A stretch of DNA of 64,000 nt from Allorhizobium pseudoryzae (GCF_011046245.1 NZ_CP049243.1:62001-126000); one strand, 5' to 3'; positions 6,987 to 16,702 are shown, numbered from the stretch's first letter. Notes: generated from the letters alone by a model not told the origin. Made by a program: numbers and translations.

Positions 6987-8228
6987 TCAGCGGCGTTTTT
7001 CTGCATAGACCTTTGGCCGGCGAATAGTGACGGCAATGGCAATGACCATCATCGCAAATGACTGCAGGAAGGTCATGCGCATTCCATTCGCGATGGCTGT
7101 TGCTGTTGCATGAGCGATATCCTCCGTCCCGACGCCAAGGGTAAAGACGATGCCGGTGGCGGATGCGCCACCGATCAGGCCGATGTTGCGAGACAGGCCG
7201 AGCAACCCGGAGACCGTTCCGTGGCGGTCCTTTGGCACATCCTTCAGGGCCGCGGTGTTGTTGGCGGCCTGGAAGAGCTGGTAGCCAGGAGTGAGTACAA
7301 AAATGGATATCATGTAGCCAGCGATCCCGATCATGTTCGGCAAGAAGGCTAGCAGCAACGCACCTGCGGTCAGCAAAAGCAGGCCGACGCCAAGCATCCG
7401 GCCGCTGCCCCAAGTATCCACCAGTCGGCCGGACGGGACTCCGCTGAGGATGGAGATAACCGGGCCAAGCGCCATGACCAGGCCGACCTGCGTGGGCGTC
7501 AGCGCAAGGCCGAGACCGAGGTAGAAAGGGCCGACAACCAGCGTCGTCATCATCACGGCAGCAACCAGCACGTTGACGAGGAGATTGGGCACCAGAGCGC
7601 GGTTCATCACTGACTGCAGGCGTGCCGAAGTGGCCTTTGCCTTTCGTGCGCCGCCGGTCAGAACCGACACCGCGAGGATCAATGCCAGGGTTGCCAGCGG
7701 CACCTGCACCCAGAAGATGGCGCGCCAGCCGCCCAGCGGGAGCAGCAGCCCGCCCAGCGATGGGCCGAGGGCCGTTCCCAGCGCCGATACCGTGCCGAGT
7801 ACGCCCATTGCCCGGCCGATGTGGGCCTCGTGCGCGGTCTGGCGCATAAGCGCCATGGAGAGCGTCATCAGGAAGGCGGCGCCCACGCCTTGAACCGCGC
7901 GGGCGGCGGTGAGCAGCCACAGCGTTGGGGCAACAGCGCACAATAGCGACGCGATGGCGAAAATGAGCAGACCCGAGATGAGCATGGGCTTCATGCCGAA
8001 ACGGTCGCCGAGCCGGCCGGCAATCAACACCGAGACCGTCAATGTGGCGAGATAGGCGACAACGATTGCCTGCACTTGTGAAAACGGAGCAGCGAACGCT
8101 TCAGCCAGCGCCGGCAGCGCGATGTTGGCGATGCTGGTGCCGAGCGAAGCGAGCAACATCGCCAACGCCAGCGTCGCCGTGATGCGGCGTCGCAATAATC
8201 TGGATGAGACTGGTTCTACGTATTCCAA
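6987..8228 (-). CDS. MFS drug-efflux transporter (EmrB/QacA-like)
   Basis: 413 residues when started at the TTG at 8228, which has a strong AAGAGGAAAAGG ribosome-binding site. A frame from a TTG at 8279 exists but would start inside the regulator operator. Many hydrophobic spans are present. The family motif near the first helix, SLGTSIANIALPALAEAF, resembles the LDxTIVNVALP signature of DHA2 proton antiporters. Motif A is visible as AGRLGDRFGMKPML, and VQGVGAAFLMTLSMAL fits motif B (R-x-x-Q-G). It should export a small hydrophobic or cationic compound. It is divergent from a MerR-type regulator with a shared operator, so induction by a substrate or redox signal is likely. The substrate is unknown. 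Confidence 0.85.
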   Translation of the reverse strand: MEYVEPVSSRLLRRRITATLALAMLLASLGTSIANIALPALAEAFAAPFSQVQAIVVAYLATLTVSVLIAGRLGDRFGMKPMLISGLLIFAIASLLCAVAPTLWLLTAARAVQGVGAAFLMTLSMALMRQTAHEAHIGRAMGVLGTVSALGTALGPSLGGLLLPLGGWRAIFWVQVPLATLALILAVSVLTGGARKAKATSARLQSVMNRALVPNLLVNVLVAAVMMTTLVVGPFYLGLGLALTPTQVGLVMALGPVISILSGVPSGRLVDTWGSGRMLGVGLLLLTAGALLLAFLPNMIGIAGYMISIFVLTPGYQLFQAANNTAALKDVPKDRHGTVSGLLGLSRNIGLIGGASATGIVFTLGVGTEDIAHATATAIANGMRMTFLQSFAMMVIAIAVTIRRPKVYAEKRR

Positions 8229-8272
8229 TGCCTTTTCCTCTTGTTCGAATCTTGATCTGGGCGCATGTTGCC

Positions 8273-8292
8273 ACTTCAAGTCAACTTGAGGT
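8273..8292. promoter_or_regulatory. SoxR-type palindromic operator between MFS and MerR genes
   Basis: The 20-bp ACTTCAAGTCAACTTGAGGT is a near-perfect palindrome and on the other strand reads CCTCAAGTTGACTTGAAG, very close to the classical soxbox CCTCAAGTTAACTTGAGG. It lies just before the ATG of the MerR regulator and upstream of the MFS start, in the only intergenic space they share. Autoregulation and divergent control of the exporter are inferred. Confidence 0.75.
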
Positions 8293-8297
8293 CAAGC

Positions 8298-8738
8298 ATG
8301 AAATTGCTGGATATCGGAGAGGTCGCGGCGCAAAGCGGGGTCAAGCCTTCGGCGCTGCGGTACTATGAGGAGGCGGGGCTGATTACCTCAGTATCGAGGC
8401 ATGGCATGCGCCGGCAATTCGCGCCGGACGTGCTGTTGCAGCTCAACCTGATCGCTATGGGAAAGCTGGCAGGGTTTTCCTTGGAAGAGATAGCCGCCAT
8501 GTTCGGAGTGGGTGGCCATCCTAACCTACCACGCGACGTGCTTCATCGACGAGCCGAGGCGCTCGACCGGCAGATCCATCAACTGATCTCGCTGCGCGAC
8601 ACGCTCCGTCACGTCGCTGACTGCCCCGCGCCGTCACATATGGAATGCGCGACGTTCCGCAGACTGGTTAATCTGGCTGGCAAACGCGTCGGAAGGCGTG
8701 AGACTGTTAAGAAACCAAAACGGTTCAACTCTTCCTGA
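8298..8738 (+). CDS. MerR-family regulator, SoxR-like, without Fe-S cluster ligands
   Basis: 146 residues from the ATG at 8298, preceded by GAGG at suitable spacing; a longer frame from 8265 would read through the operator. The N-terminal winged helix is typical: LDIGEVAAQSGVKPSALRYYEEAGLI, then RRQFAPDVLLQLNLI and a dimerisation helix. SoxR carries four clustered Cys near its C-terminus for a [2Fe-2S] centre. Here only two remain, in DCPAPSHMEC. The protein may bind a soxbox-like operator yet sense another signal, such as a drug or metal. It is divergent from the MFS exporter, which is its probable target. Related rhizobial MerR proteins are common beside exporters. Confidence 0.85.
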   Translation: MKLLDIGEVAAQSGVKPSALRYYEEAGLITSVSRHGMRRQFAPDVLLQLNLIAMGKLAGFSLEEIAAMFGVGGHPNLPRDVLHRRAEALDRQIHQLISLRDTLRHVADCPAPSHMECATFRRLVNLAGKRVGRRETVKKPKRFNSS

Positions 8739-8872
8739 CGTGAATCTTGGCTCAACGTCTAACGGATGAGGGCGACACGGGAGCTGTAAAAGTTCAAGGT
8801 GGTGTTATGCGTTGCAAGGACGATCGCGTCCTTGCTCAAATTTCTGATCAGGGCAGCCAGGTTCTTTCCATG

Positions 8873-9757
8873 TCAGGTGCCCCGCCGGAACGCTAACGGC
8901 GTCTGGTTGACGAACTCGCGGAACGTGCGCCCAAACTGGCTGGCAGAGCCAAATCCGGATGTCGCCGCGACCTCGGCGATGGACATTCGGGTGCCGAGCA
9001 ACAGTTGCTTTGCTCGCTCGACACGACGGCGGATCACAAACTGGTAGGGCGGCTCGTTGAAGGTCGCCTTGAAGGCTCTTGAGAAATGAAATCGGGTGAG
9101 CCCGGCGAGCGACGCCAGGTCGTCGAGGCCAATATCCGAAGCCAGATGTTCTTCGATGTAGTCCAACACAAGTCTGCACTGAATTTGGCTCAATTGCCCG
9201 GCTGTCGCAATCTGAGCGGTCTGCTCGGCTTGAAGCCGTACCATCTCAAGCGCGGCGGTCAGGCCGACCGCTTCGGCGTATACCTTAGCGGCCGGCCGTT
9301 GAAGATCCGCCATCAGCCTCCCGAGCTTGCGCATCGTAGCACCGAGCTCCCGGTCCTGGAAGTAAACATGAGAACGCGGCTCGACGCTGTTAAACTCGAC
9401 CTGAAGTTCTTCCTCCATGGTCGCCGGATCGAAACAGACGACCGTAAACGCGTTGAGGCGTTCGGCGGGCTTGGCCCAGCCTTTGATGGTCTGCCCCAAG
9501 GGCACATACGTCATCTTGTCGCGCAGATCGCCACCGGGAATGGGGCGTTCACCCATAATCTCCATCTCGCCGTCGGACAGGACCAGATCGTGATAGGCAA
9601 GATAGTGGCTCTGCCCGTCCCACTGAAATTCGTACTCGACCGGTAGCTGAAGGCGCGAGTACTGGACGGACACGCCTCGCCAGCTACGCGCTGTGTGGAT
9701 CTCAGCGCGTGGATCTGTTTCGGGGAAGGTGAGCTTCAGCTCGTTATAGCGGTCCAT
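8873..9757 (-). CDS. AraC-family transcriptional regulator
   Basis: 294 residues. The C-terminal third holds the double helix-turn-helix of the family: IGLDDLASLAGLTRFHFSRAF for the first and MSIAEVAATSGFGSASQFGRTF for the second, followed by the usual P-L-A-F-R-R end. The N-terminal 190 residues form a sensor domain I do not recognise; it includes VEYEFQWDGQSHYLAYHDL and looks cupin-like. An AAGGATCCCCG ribosome-binding site precedes the ATG at 9757. No adjacent metabolic gene shares its strand, so its target is unclear; the upstream chemoreceptor is transcribed divergently. Confidence 0.85.
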   Translation of the reverse strand: MDRYNELKLTFPETDPRAEIHTARSWRGVSVQYSRLQLPVEYEFQWDGQSHYLAYHDLVLSDGEMEIMGERPIPGGDLRDKMTYVPLGQTIKGWAKPAERLNAFTVVCFDPATMEEELQVEFNSVEPRSHVYFQDRELGATMRKLGRLMADLQRPAAKVYAEAVGLTAALEMVRLQAEQTAQIATAGQLSQIQCRLVLDYIEEHLASDIGLDDLASLAGLTRFHFSRAFKATFNEPPYQFVIRRRVERAKQLLLGTRMSIAEVAATSGFGSASQFGRTFREFVNQTPLAFRRGT

Positions 9758-9990
9758 CGGGGATCCTTATCTCCTGGGGATTGCAGGAACCTTGCCAGCG
9801 TCCACTCAAAATCCCGCAAAAATTGTCATTCCGCAAGAAATCGCGAAAAACCGCACGTCCGGGATATATTCATGATTACTTTTACACATTCTAAAGTGTT
9901 CTGCCCGAGAATCTGCTCAACAAGAGGAGTCTTGCTCAGCAACGGTCGGGGGAACGAGCCGCTGCTGGTTTCTGAAACATGGAGATGGGG

Positions 9991-11775
9991 ATGTTGGGGT
10001 TAGGTGGCTTGGACGCCAAGGCCGTGCTGAGTGCTGTCAGCAGGTCGCAGGCGATTATTGAATTCAAGCTGGATGGGACCATTCTGACCGCCAACGAAAA
10101 TTTCCAGAAGGCGCTGGGTTATCAGCTGCAGGAAATTGTCGGGCAGCATCACCGGATATTCGTCGATCCGGCGGAAGCAAATTCCGCGGAGTACCGCGAA
10201 TTCTGGTCCAAGCTGGCGCGCGGTGAGTATGATCGCAAACAATACAAGCGGATCAAAAAAAGCGGGGAGGAGGTGTGGATCGAGGCCTCCTACAATCCGG
10301 TGTTTCGCGGTGGGAAGCCCTATAAGATCGTCAAGTTCGCAACCGACATCACCGCGCAGAAGCTAAAGGCCGCGGAAGATGCCGGAAAGTTGGATGCGAT
10401 TGCGCGCGCCCAAGCTGTCATCGAGTTCACGCCAGACGGCGAGATCCTGGTGGCCAACGAGAACTTCCTTCAGACGCTCGGGTACGGTCTGGACGAAATC
10501 AAAGGGCGTCATCACTCGATGTTCTGCGAGCCAAATTACGTTCAGAGCGAGGAATACAGGCAGTTCTGGAGAAAGCTTGCAGCCGGCGAGTTCGTGGCAG
10601 ACGAATTCTTGCGGTTGGGAAAGAGCGGCAAAAGGGTCCACATCCAGGCCTCCTATAACCCGATCTTCGACATGAACGGCAAAGTCTTCAAGGTCGTCAA
10701 ATTTGCAACCGACGTGTCGGAACGCGTTGCCAATGTGGATCGTCTGGCAAGTGCGCTTTTGGCGATGTCGGAAGGCGATCTGACCCAGGACATCTCGCAG
10801 CCTTTCCTGCCGGTCCTGGAGCGACTGCGTGTCGATTATAACGCAACTGCGAGAAAGCTGCGCGACACGCTCCAGACGATCCTAGAAAACGCTGGTGCGA
10901 TTGCCTCCGCATCTCAGCAGATCCAAACCGCGTCCAATGACCTGGCAAAACGTACCGAGCAGCAAGCGGCCTCCGTCGAAGAAACGGCCGCTGCCCTGGA
11001 GGAGATCACGACGACGGTAGCAGATTCCAGCCACCGCGCCCAAGAGGCCGGTTCGCTGGTTCGTCGCACGAAGGAAAGTGCAGAACATTCCGGTAATGTC
11101 GTGGGACAAGCCGTCGACGCCATGGGCAAGATCGAACAATCCGCCGGCGAGATCGGCAACATCATCGGCGTGATCGACGAGATTGCTTTCCAGACCAATC
11201 TGCTGGCGCTCAACGCAGGCGTGGAAGCGGCACGCGCCGGAGAGGCCGGCAAGGGCTTTGCTGTCGTTGCCCAAGAGGTCCGTGAATTGGCCCAGCGGTC
11301 TGCCAAGGCCGCAAAGGAAATCAAGGCACTCATCAGTGCGTCCAATGAGCATGTGAGGAGCGGCGTCACATTGGTTGGCGATACCGGAAGGGCTTTGCGG
11401 GAGATTGTCGACCAGGTTCTTCTGGTCGACCAGAATGTTGGCGCCATTGTTGAAGCGTCCCGGGAGCAGGCGACCGGGCTGAAGGAAATCAACATTGCCG
11501 TGAACACGATGGACCAGGGCACGCAGCAGAATGCCGCGATGGTCGAAGAGACATCGGCAGCCGCCCATAGCCTCGCGAGGGAAGCCGAGCGGCTGTTCGA
11601 ACTCATTGGTCAGTTCAAGATTGGCACCACCGTTCCTGGTCAGCAGGTTAAGACGTCAAGCGGTCCAGTCCTTGTTCGTCCGGTGGCATCGCCTTTAGGG
11701 CCTACGAGCAAACGCAGTCCGTCCGCCTTCCACGGTAACGCAGCGCTCAAGAGCGAGAGCTGGGAAGAGTTCTGA
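9991..11775 (+). CDS. Cytoplasmic PAS-PAS chemoreceptor (methyl-accepting)
   Basis: About 594 residues from the ATG at 9991; ATGs at 9979 and 9985 are in frame, but GGAG fits 9991 best. Two tandem PAS domains are obvious because they repeat the same sequence: IIEFKLDGTILTANENF with ASYNPVF and KIVKFATDIT, then VIEFTPDGEILVANENF with ASYNPIF and KVVKFATDVS. A short HAMP-like linker follows (LASALLAMSEGDLTQDIS), then the methylation helices and the signalling tip ([11 protein letters not shown]). There is no transmembrane span, so it senses an internal signal such as redox state or a ligand. It ends SWEEF, a CheR-binding-type pentapeptide. It reports to a CheA/CheW complex encoded elsewhere. 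Confidence 0.92.
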   Translation: MLGLGGLDAKAVLSAVSRSQAIIEFKLDGTILTANENFQKALGYQLQEIVGQHHRIFVDPAEANSAEYREFWSKLARGEYDRKQYKRIKKSGEEVWIEASYNPVFRGGKPYKIVKFATDITAQKLKAAEDAGKLDAIARAQAVIEFTPDGEILVANENFLQTLGYGLDEIKGRHHSMFCEPNYVQSEEYRQFWRKLAAGEFVADEFLRLGKSGKRVHIQASYNPIFDMNGKVFKVVKFATDVSERVANVDRLASALLAMSEGDLTQDISQPFLPVLERLRVDYNATARKLRDTLQTILENAGAIASASQQIQTASNDLAKRTEQQAASVEETAAALEEITTTVADSSHRAQEAGSLVRRTKESAEHSGNVVGQAVDAMGKIEQSAGEIGNIIGVIDEIAFQTNLLALNAGVEAARAGEAGKGFAVVAQEVRELAQRSAKAAKEIKALISASNEHVRSGVTLVGDTGRALREIVDQVLLVDQNVGAIVEASREQATGLKEINIAVNTMDQGTQQNAAMVEETSAAAHSLAREAERLFELIGQFKIGTTVPGQQVKTSSGPVLVRPVASPLGPTSKRSPSAFHGNAALKSESWEEF

Positions 11776-11885
11776 CAACAATAGACATGGCGTCGTTTCA
11801 CAACTGCCGTGTCGAGCACTCTGAAAAGTGACGGCGAATACATTTTCCTAGAGACAAAGAAGCGGCACAGTAGAAAGCGCTACGC

Positions 11886-12179
11886 ATGACAGTCATCAAG
11901 TTTCCCACCCCTTCCGTCGCGAAACCGGTCCCATCTGAAAAAAGATGCGTAGCCGCGATTCTTCAAGCACATTCGGCGCTACAAGAATACTGCTCGAATA
12001 TGAGTGACCTCATCAATCGGCTACACGATCAACTGGAAGAGTTGATTGAAATACACGAAAAAAATCTATCTTCCCCCAGCATAGTCCTGGATATTTCTGG
12101 TCACGCTCAAACTGGTCTGTTCGCCGAAGAGACGGTGCAGAGCAGCCCACACTGTAACGTCCACCGCGAACGGTCATAG
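11886..12179 (+). CDS. Small hypothetical protein between chemoreceptors
   Basis: 97 residues with an ATG at 11886 after a modest purine-rich stretch. The middle part is amphipathic and helical (NMSDLINRLHDQLEELIEIHEK), suggesting a short coiled coil. No family is recognised. It lies between two chemoreceptor genes on the same strand and could be a small accessory protein of chemotaxis, but that rests on position only. A purely random frame is possible. Confidence 0.35.
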   Translation: MTVIKFPTPSVAKPVPSEKRCVAAILQAHSALQEYCSNMSDLINRLHDQLEELIEIHEKNLSSPSIVLDISGHAQTGLFAEETVQSSPHCNVHRERS

Positions 12180-12282
12180 AGAAGGACGGCATCTCTCCTG
12201 CAGTCTCTCTGTTCATCGTTTGCACAGGTCCTGACGACTCATCACTTCCCTCACTTAAGCTTCATCACCAGGGAGCAAGTCC

Positions 12283-14220
12283 TTGAAGCACGTCCCCATC
12301 ACCGGAAAGTTCATCACCATCATGGCCGCCTTCGGCATTGTCGCACTTGGTGCAACAGGCTACGCGGTCAACAGGATTGCCTATGTTGACGACCAATACA
12401 GCCGGTTGCTGACGGGTGAGGCCATCGCCACCACGTATCTGTCGCGCGCGAACCGAGCGCTCCAAGCGTCTCGTGCCTCGATCGGCGACCTTCTTATAGC
12501 AAGAGACGCGTCCGCGAACGCGGCTGCACTGAAGGAACTGCAGGTCAGCAAGGCTGCATTCACCGAGTTCATGGACAAGGCGAAGGCGGCACTTCCCGAT
12601 GACGCGGATATCCCCAAGCTTCACGCGGACGGGCTCAGAACCCTGAACGACGCATGCGCAGCCACAATCGCTAGTGCCGAGCGCTCCGTGACAGACGAGG
12701 AAATAAAGGTTTCGCAGCAGCAGTTTCTGAATGAGTGTCAGCCCAGCTTTGCTCAGGCCACACCAGCCTTCGTGCAGACCGTCACGCGAATCTTCGATCA
12801 GAGTACAAAAAAGTCGTCAGATCTCACCGATCTCACAGATGCAACAGTGCGCCTGACGCTGGGAGGTGTTCTGCTGGGTCTGGTGATTACCCTGGCCGCA
12901 GGCTTCGTTGCGATCCGCTCGTGGCTCGTGCGTCCGATCCAGCGGCTATCCACCATTATGAACGTTCTCGCCAATGGCGACTTGACGCCCCATGTGGAGG
13001 GCATGGATCGCCGTGACGAAGTCGGGACGATGGCAAAGGCAGTCCAGGTGTTCAAGGAGAACGGTCTGCGGGCACGTGAACTCGAACACGAGGCTGCTGC
13101 AACACGGTTGGATCGCGAGGCGGAGCAGCTTCGGGTTGCTGAGCTGGAACGCCAGCGCGCCCAGCAGATGGTTCAAGCGACGTCGGGTCTTGGAGAGGGG
13201 CTGAAGCACCTTTCAAGTGGCAATCTCACGTTCCGGCTGAACGAACCGTTCGCCAGTGACTTTGAGGTCTTGCGGACGGATTTTAATGCTGCCGTTGGTC
13301 AACTGGCCGAGAGCTTGCGCTCAGTTGCTAACGCAACGGGTTCGATTGATAGCGGCTCACGCGAAATCAGCCAGGGCGCGGAAGATCTGTCGAAGCGCAC
13401 CGAACAGCAGGCGGCTTCGCTTGAAGAAACGGCCGCAGCCCTCGACCAGATCACGACAAATGTTGCGAATTCTTCCAAGCGCACCGAAGAAGCACGCAAC
13501 GTAGCGATTGAAGCCAACAAGTCGGCGCGGCGTTCCGGCGAGGTGGTCTCAAGCGCTGTGACCGCCATGCAGCGGATCGAGCAGTCGTCGAATCAGATTT
13601 CCAGCATCATCGGCGTGATCGATGAAATCGCCTTCCAGACGAACCTGCTGGCGCTGAACGCCGGTGTTGAGGCAGCGCGCGCGGGCGAAGCGGGCAAGGG
13701 CTTTGCCGTCGTTGCACAGGAAGTTCGTGAGCTGGCGCAAAGGTCTGCACAGGCAGCCAAGGAGATCAAGGATCTCATTCGCAATTCGGTGGATGAAGTT
13801 AGCACGGGCGTCAAACTGGTTCAGGAAACCGGCCACGCTCTGAAAATCATCGAGGATCAAGTCGTCACGATCAACAGCCAGCTGGATGCGATCGCCACAT
13901 CCGCCAAGGAGCAATCGGTTGGTCTTGCCGAGGTCAACACGGCCGTGAACCAGATGGACCAGGTGACGCAGCAAAACGCTGCCATGGTCGAGCAGTCCAC
14001 AGCCGCCAGTGCGTCCCTCGCGGGAGAGGTCAATCGTCTGCGCGAGATCGTTGCGGAGTTTCGCATCGGATCGGAAGAGACATTAACGCATGTCGGCCCC
14101 TCGACGGTCAGAGCAGAACACAGACCTGTCGCGTCTCCCGCAAGGCGCATGCTTGCCAAAGTCGCTGGCGCCATGGCGGGTGGCGGTCGAGCTGCCGCAG
14201 ACGGCTGGGCTGAATTCTAA
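12283..14220 (+). CDS. Transmembrane methyl-accepting chemotaxis protein
   Basis: 645 residues from a TTG at 12283 with GGGAG eight bases upstream. A first transmembrane helix lies at about 9-28 ([20 protein letters not shown]). A periplasmic four-helix-bundle-like region of about 160 residues contains two Cys ([16 protein letters not shown]). The second span is about residues 190-210 ([19 protein letters not shown]). A HAMP domain begins [15 protein letters not shown] and a second HAMP-like unit carries [13 protein letters not shown]. The MCP signalling domain has the conserved tip [11 protein letters not shown]. It ends DGWAEF, again the WxxF pentapeptide that recruits CheR/CheB. The ligand is unknown. 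Confidence 0.92.
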   Translation: MKHVPITGKFITIMAAFGIVALGATGYAVNRIAYVDDQYSRLLTGEAIATTYLSRANRALQASRASIGDLLIARDASANAAALKELQVSKAAFTEFMDKAKAALPDDADIPKLHADGLRTLNDACAATIASAERSVTDEEIKVSQQQFLNECQPSFAQATPAFVQTVTRIFDQSTKKSSDLTDLTDATVRLTLGGVLLGLVITLAAGFVAIRSWLVRPIQRLSTIMNVLANGDLTPHVEGMDRRDEVGTMAKAVQVFKENGLRARELEHEAAATRLDREAEQLRVAELERQRAQQMVQATSGLGEGLKHLSSGNLTFRLNEPFASDFEVLRTDFNAAVGQLAESLRSVANATGSIDSGSREISQGAEDLSKRTEQQAASLEETAAALDQITTNVANSSKRTEEARNVAIEANKSARRSGEVVSSAVTAMQRIEQSSNQISSIIGVIDEIAFQTNLLALNAGVEAARAGEAGKGFAVVAQEVRELAQRSAQAAKEIKDLIRNSVDEVSTGVKLVQETGHALKIIEDQVVTINSQLDAIATSAKEQSVGLAEVNTAVNQMDQVTQQNAAMVEQSTAASASLAGEVNRLREIVAEFRIGSEETLTHVGPSTVRAEHRPVASPARRMLAKVAGAMAGGGRAAADGWAEF

Positions 14221-14255
14221 GTTCTTATCTCGTGAAGTTGACGATGACCACATTA

Positions 14256-14285
14256 GGCCGATCGGGAAAATCGTCCCGGTCGGCC
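14256..14285 (+). terminator. Strong hairpin after the chemoreceptor gene
   Basis: GGCCGATCGGGA (14256-14267) pairs with TCCCGGTCGGCC (14274-14285) with one G-T type mismatch and a six-base loop. It lies 36 bp after the chemoreceptor stop and 33 bp before the PilZ gene. There is no T-run after the stem, so it may end the chemoreceptor transcript only partly or protect the 3' end. Confidence 0.5.
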
Positions 14286-14318
14286 GCAACCACTGCAATG
14301 CCTTCTCAATGAATTCAA

Positions 14319-14591
14319 ATGTCTGAAAAACGAACTGTTAAACGAATACGCGCGCTCAAAGGCGCCCGGGTTGCTTACAAGAACGGCGGCGCAACGCGCA
14401 ACTGCACCGTGCGCGATCTCTCAGACCAAGGGGCAAAGCTGCGTCTGGAAAGCACAATGGACATACCGGACCGGTTCGATCTGGTATTTGATGATGGTAA
14501 TCGCCACTCTTGTGTCGTCAAATGGCGAGACCTGGTGCATATCGGGGTGCAGTTCGCTGACGCTGAAGGCGCGGTGCGGAATAAGGATTGA
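14319..14591 (+). CDS. PilZ-domain protein, putative c-di-GMP receptor
   Basis: 90 residues, essentially one PilZ domain. The conserved ligand-binding motifs are present in form: a basic VKRIRALKGA stretch standing for the RxxxR loop, followed by VRDLSDQGAKLRL for the D/N-x-S-x-x-G motif, then a beta strand pattern DLVFDDG and IGVQFAD. The spacing of the Arg residues in the first motif is not fully canonical, so c-di-GMP affinity needs testing. Its place between chemoreceptors and a diguanylate cyclase suggests a role in coupling c-di-GMP to motility or surface behaviour. There is no clear Shine-Dalgarno before the ATG. Confidence 0.8.
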   Translation: MSEKRTVKRIRALKGARVAYKNGGATRNCTVRDLSDQGAKLRLESTMDIPDRFDLVFDDGNRHSCVVKWRDLVHIGVQFADAEGAVRNKD

Positions 14592-15181
14592 AGAGAATTC
14601 TCAACCGTCGGCACCCGGCCGGCGAACCTCCCTGCTGCAGAAAACACGTGCACCACTCACAATTTGTGCGTAAGCTGTCACCATCATCAGCAGACAGCAT
14701 TGGGCGCTGGTGACTGTGAGCCTTCATTGCTTCCGCCTGATCTAACAGGAGATGCGAAAATGGCTTCAGCCTTCTTCCATCAAAATTGCTCAGATCACGA
14801 TCTCAAGACCCTGTTGCTGCCATGGGCCATGCGGTTTTGCCCCAGGAGAGCAGATCAGCAGGCGTTGATAGAGAGTGATTGCGATTGCTTGCCATGATGA
14901 GAAAATGATCATTTCGAGCGACGTCGAAGCCGAGCTCTTCTCGATCATGCAGTCACTGGCTTTGCACACGTTTCAGGGGGATGCCCTGAGATGGGACGGG
15001 GGCCAAGGTCAGCCAACGCGCCCAGAAAGTCAGCGTTGAGGCGCCGACGGTGACTGGGAGCAGGTATGCCGTCCTTTACGGCTGTGGCTGCTGTGGCTGG
15101 CGGCGCGGAAGACGTCGGAACACGGCATACGGTTCCCGAGCCTTAGGATCGTCTGCGATTTGCCATGCAAGGACGGCAAGG
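14592..15181. other. 590-bp stretch with one possible small ORF
   Basis: No convincing gene covers this gap. A small plus-strand ORF at 14760-14897 (45 residues, MASAFFHQNCSD start) has a good CAGGAG ribosome-binding site about eight bases before its ATG and contains HDLKTLLLPWAMRFC; it may be a real small protein, but nothing supports it beyond the RBS. The rest shows no repeat or RNA gene that I can recognise. Confidence 0.3.
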
Positions 15182-16366
15182 TCAGCTCACAGCGGCCTTG
15201 GTGGACGCTAACCTGATTGCACCAAACTCGGTGGGAGGGTCACCGGCCAGCATGATGCGATTGCGACCGGCCTTTTTTGCTGCGTAGAGCGCTAAGTCGG
15301 CCTCTGCGAACTGCTTATGCGCCTCGCTCTCCTCCGGCCCGCCGTCTGCGATCCCGAAAGAAGCCGTGACGCTGGTGGTAATCCCGAGGTGGGAGAGATC
15401 CGCCCGCGAAACTGCGAGCCGCAGCTTGTTTGCAAAAAGTGCAGCAGCATCTAAGTTGGCTCCTGGCAAACAGATTACGAATTCCTCTCCGCCAACTCGC
15501 GCCGCAATACCCTCAGGCGGCAAATTGCGTCGGATCTCGTCTGCAACAAGCGTTAGCACAGCGTCGCCAGCGTGGTGCCCATAGGTGTCGTTCACCTGCT
15601 TGAAATGATCGAGGTCGCAAACCAATAACGCGGTCCTCGGCGAAGCGGCTGCTGACAGGCGGTCGGCAGCTCGCTTGAAGCCGCGCCGGTTCAGAAGGCC
15701 TGTCAGCGGATCCTGCTCAGCTGAGTCCCTGTACCCGTCAATAAGCTCAGCCGCGACGGCGGCAAGCGAGGACAGTCCGAGAAGTAATGCCAGTATGGCG
15801 GCACCAGACTGCATGAAAAAGGCGTAGGGTGTGCCGAGGAAGGTATTGAGGTCGCCGTAGGCGGGTAAAAGCAAGACAAGCACCACGTTGCGCAAGAAGG
15901 TTTCCATAGCGATCAACGTGACGATGGTCAGAAGCAACCGGTCGCACAGATGTGCCGACTTTTTCCACACCTGCACCAGGACAAAGAGAAGCAGGGTAAG
16001 GCAGCCGAAATCATTGGCGACGAAATCGATAGGCACGCTTTGACGTTCAATGACACCGTAGAGTGAAACACTGTAGCTGATCAGGCAAATCACCATCCGC
16101 CATGCCGCGAACTGTGGTCGACGGAACCTGACAAGGAGCGCGCTGCCATAAAAGTAGAAAGCTGCAAGAAAAAGTCCGTCGGCTATGACGGACAGCAACT
16201 CCGCTCGCGCAAGACCCGTCCCCAGCGGAACACAAAATGCGATCGCAGCCGAAAAATATCCTGCGGCCCAGTATCCAGCCTCGTGAGTGCCCCGGCGGAA
16301 AAGCTCCGCAAACACGCACGCGAAGATGATCATCATGACGGGGAGCAGAAATGCGAAATTATCCAT
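15182..16366 (-). CDS. Membrane diguanylate cyclase (GGDEF)
   Basis: 394 residues. About six transmembrane helices fill residues 1-210, an integral-membrane sensor module without a recognisable named domain. The GGDEF domain follows, starting AEQDPLTGLLNRRGF, with DLDHFKQVNDTYGHHAGD for metal and substrate binding and the intact active-site motif RVGGEEF. An RxxD inhibitory site is not seen five residues upstream of GGEEF, so product inhibition may be absent. It should make c-di-GMP from two GTP at the inner membrane. In this neighbourhood the product could feed the PilZ protein or the BgsA-type glucan synthase. It is transcribed alone on the minus strand. Confidence 0.9.
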   Translation of the reverse strand: MDNFAFLLPVMMIIFACVFAELFRRGTHEAGYWAAGYFSAAIAFCVPLGTGLARAELLSVIADGLFLAAFYFYGSALLVRFRRPQFAAWRMVICLISYSVSLYGVIERQSVPIDFVANDFGCLTLLLFVLVQVWKKSAHLCDRLLLTIVTLIAMETFLRNVVLVLLLPAYGDLNTFLGTPYAFFMQSGAAILALLLGLSSLAAVAAELIDGYRDSAEQDPLTGLLNRRGFKRAADRLSAAASPRTALLVCDLDHFKQVNDTYGHHAGDAVLTLVADEIRRNLPPEGIAARVGGEEFVICLPGANLDAAALFANKLRLAVSRADLSHLGITTSVTASFGIADGGPEESEAHKQFAEADLALYAAKKAGRNRIMLAGDPPTEFGAIRLASTKAAVS

Positions 16367-16665
16367 TACCTCTCTCTCGCAGGAAGCGAATGAGAGGCTA
16401 CACTAGGCTTCAGGTCATTAAGAATCTTCCCAGTGCAAAGATTGAATCGCTCATCAAAAATGGGAAGACGTTTTGTTGCTGAAGCCGATGACCTCGCCGC
16501 CGATGCGGAACTGCTTATGGACCTTTTCCATAATATGTGATGGAGGCGAGGTCGCGTACTGATTTGTCTACATACCGGCAACGTTTAGCCGGTCTCCAGC
16601 CGCGCATCTGTCGAGGCGAGAAGTGGCAAGCATGTCAGTTGGTGCCATGACGCTAAGTAAAGAGA
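16367..16665. other. Intergenic region upstream of the cyclase
   Basis: This gap presumably holds the cyclase promoter. A 26-codon plus-strand frame at 16460-16540 reads like a fragment of a coding sequence (DDLAADAELLMDLF) but lacks a ribosome-binding site and any partner. It may be a relic. Nothing else was recognised. Confidence 0.3.
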
Positions 16666-16692
16666 TGCCCCGCAAGGGGACCCTGCGGGGCA
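16666..16692 (-). terminator. Intrinsic-type terminator of the DUF4142 gene
   Basis: TGCCCCGCA at 16666-16674 is the exact reverse complement of TGCGGGGCA at 16684-16692, with a nine-base loop. It lies 10 bp beyond the stop of the minus-strand DUF4142 gene, and in that direction the stem is followed by TCTCTTTA, a weak pyrimidine/T tail. Confidence 0.7.
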
Positions 16693-16702
16693 TGGAGCGT
16701 TG

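Noticed and set aside
16460..16540. 26-codon frame with coding-like sequence
   Set aside because: Too short, without a ribosome-binding site; mentioned in the gap description only.
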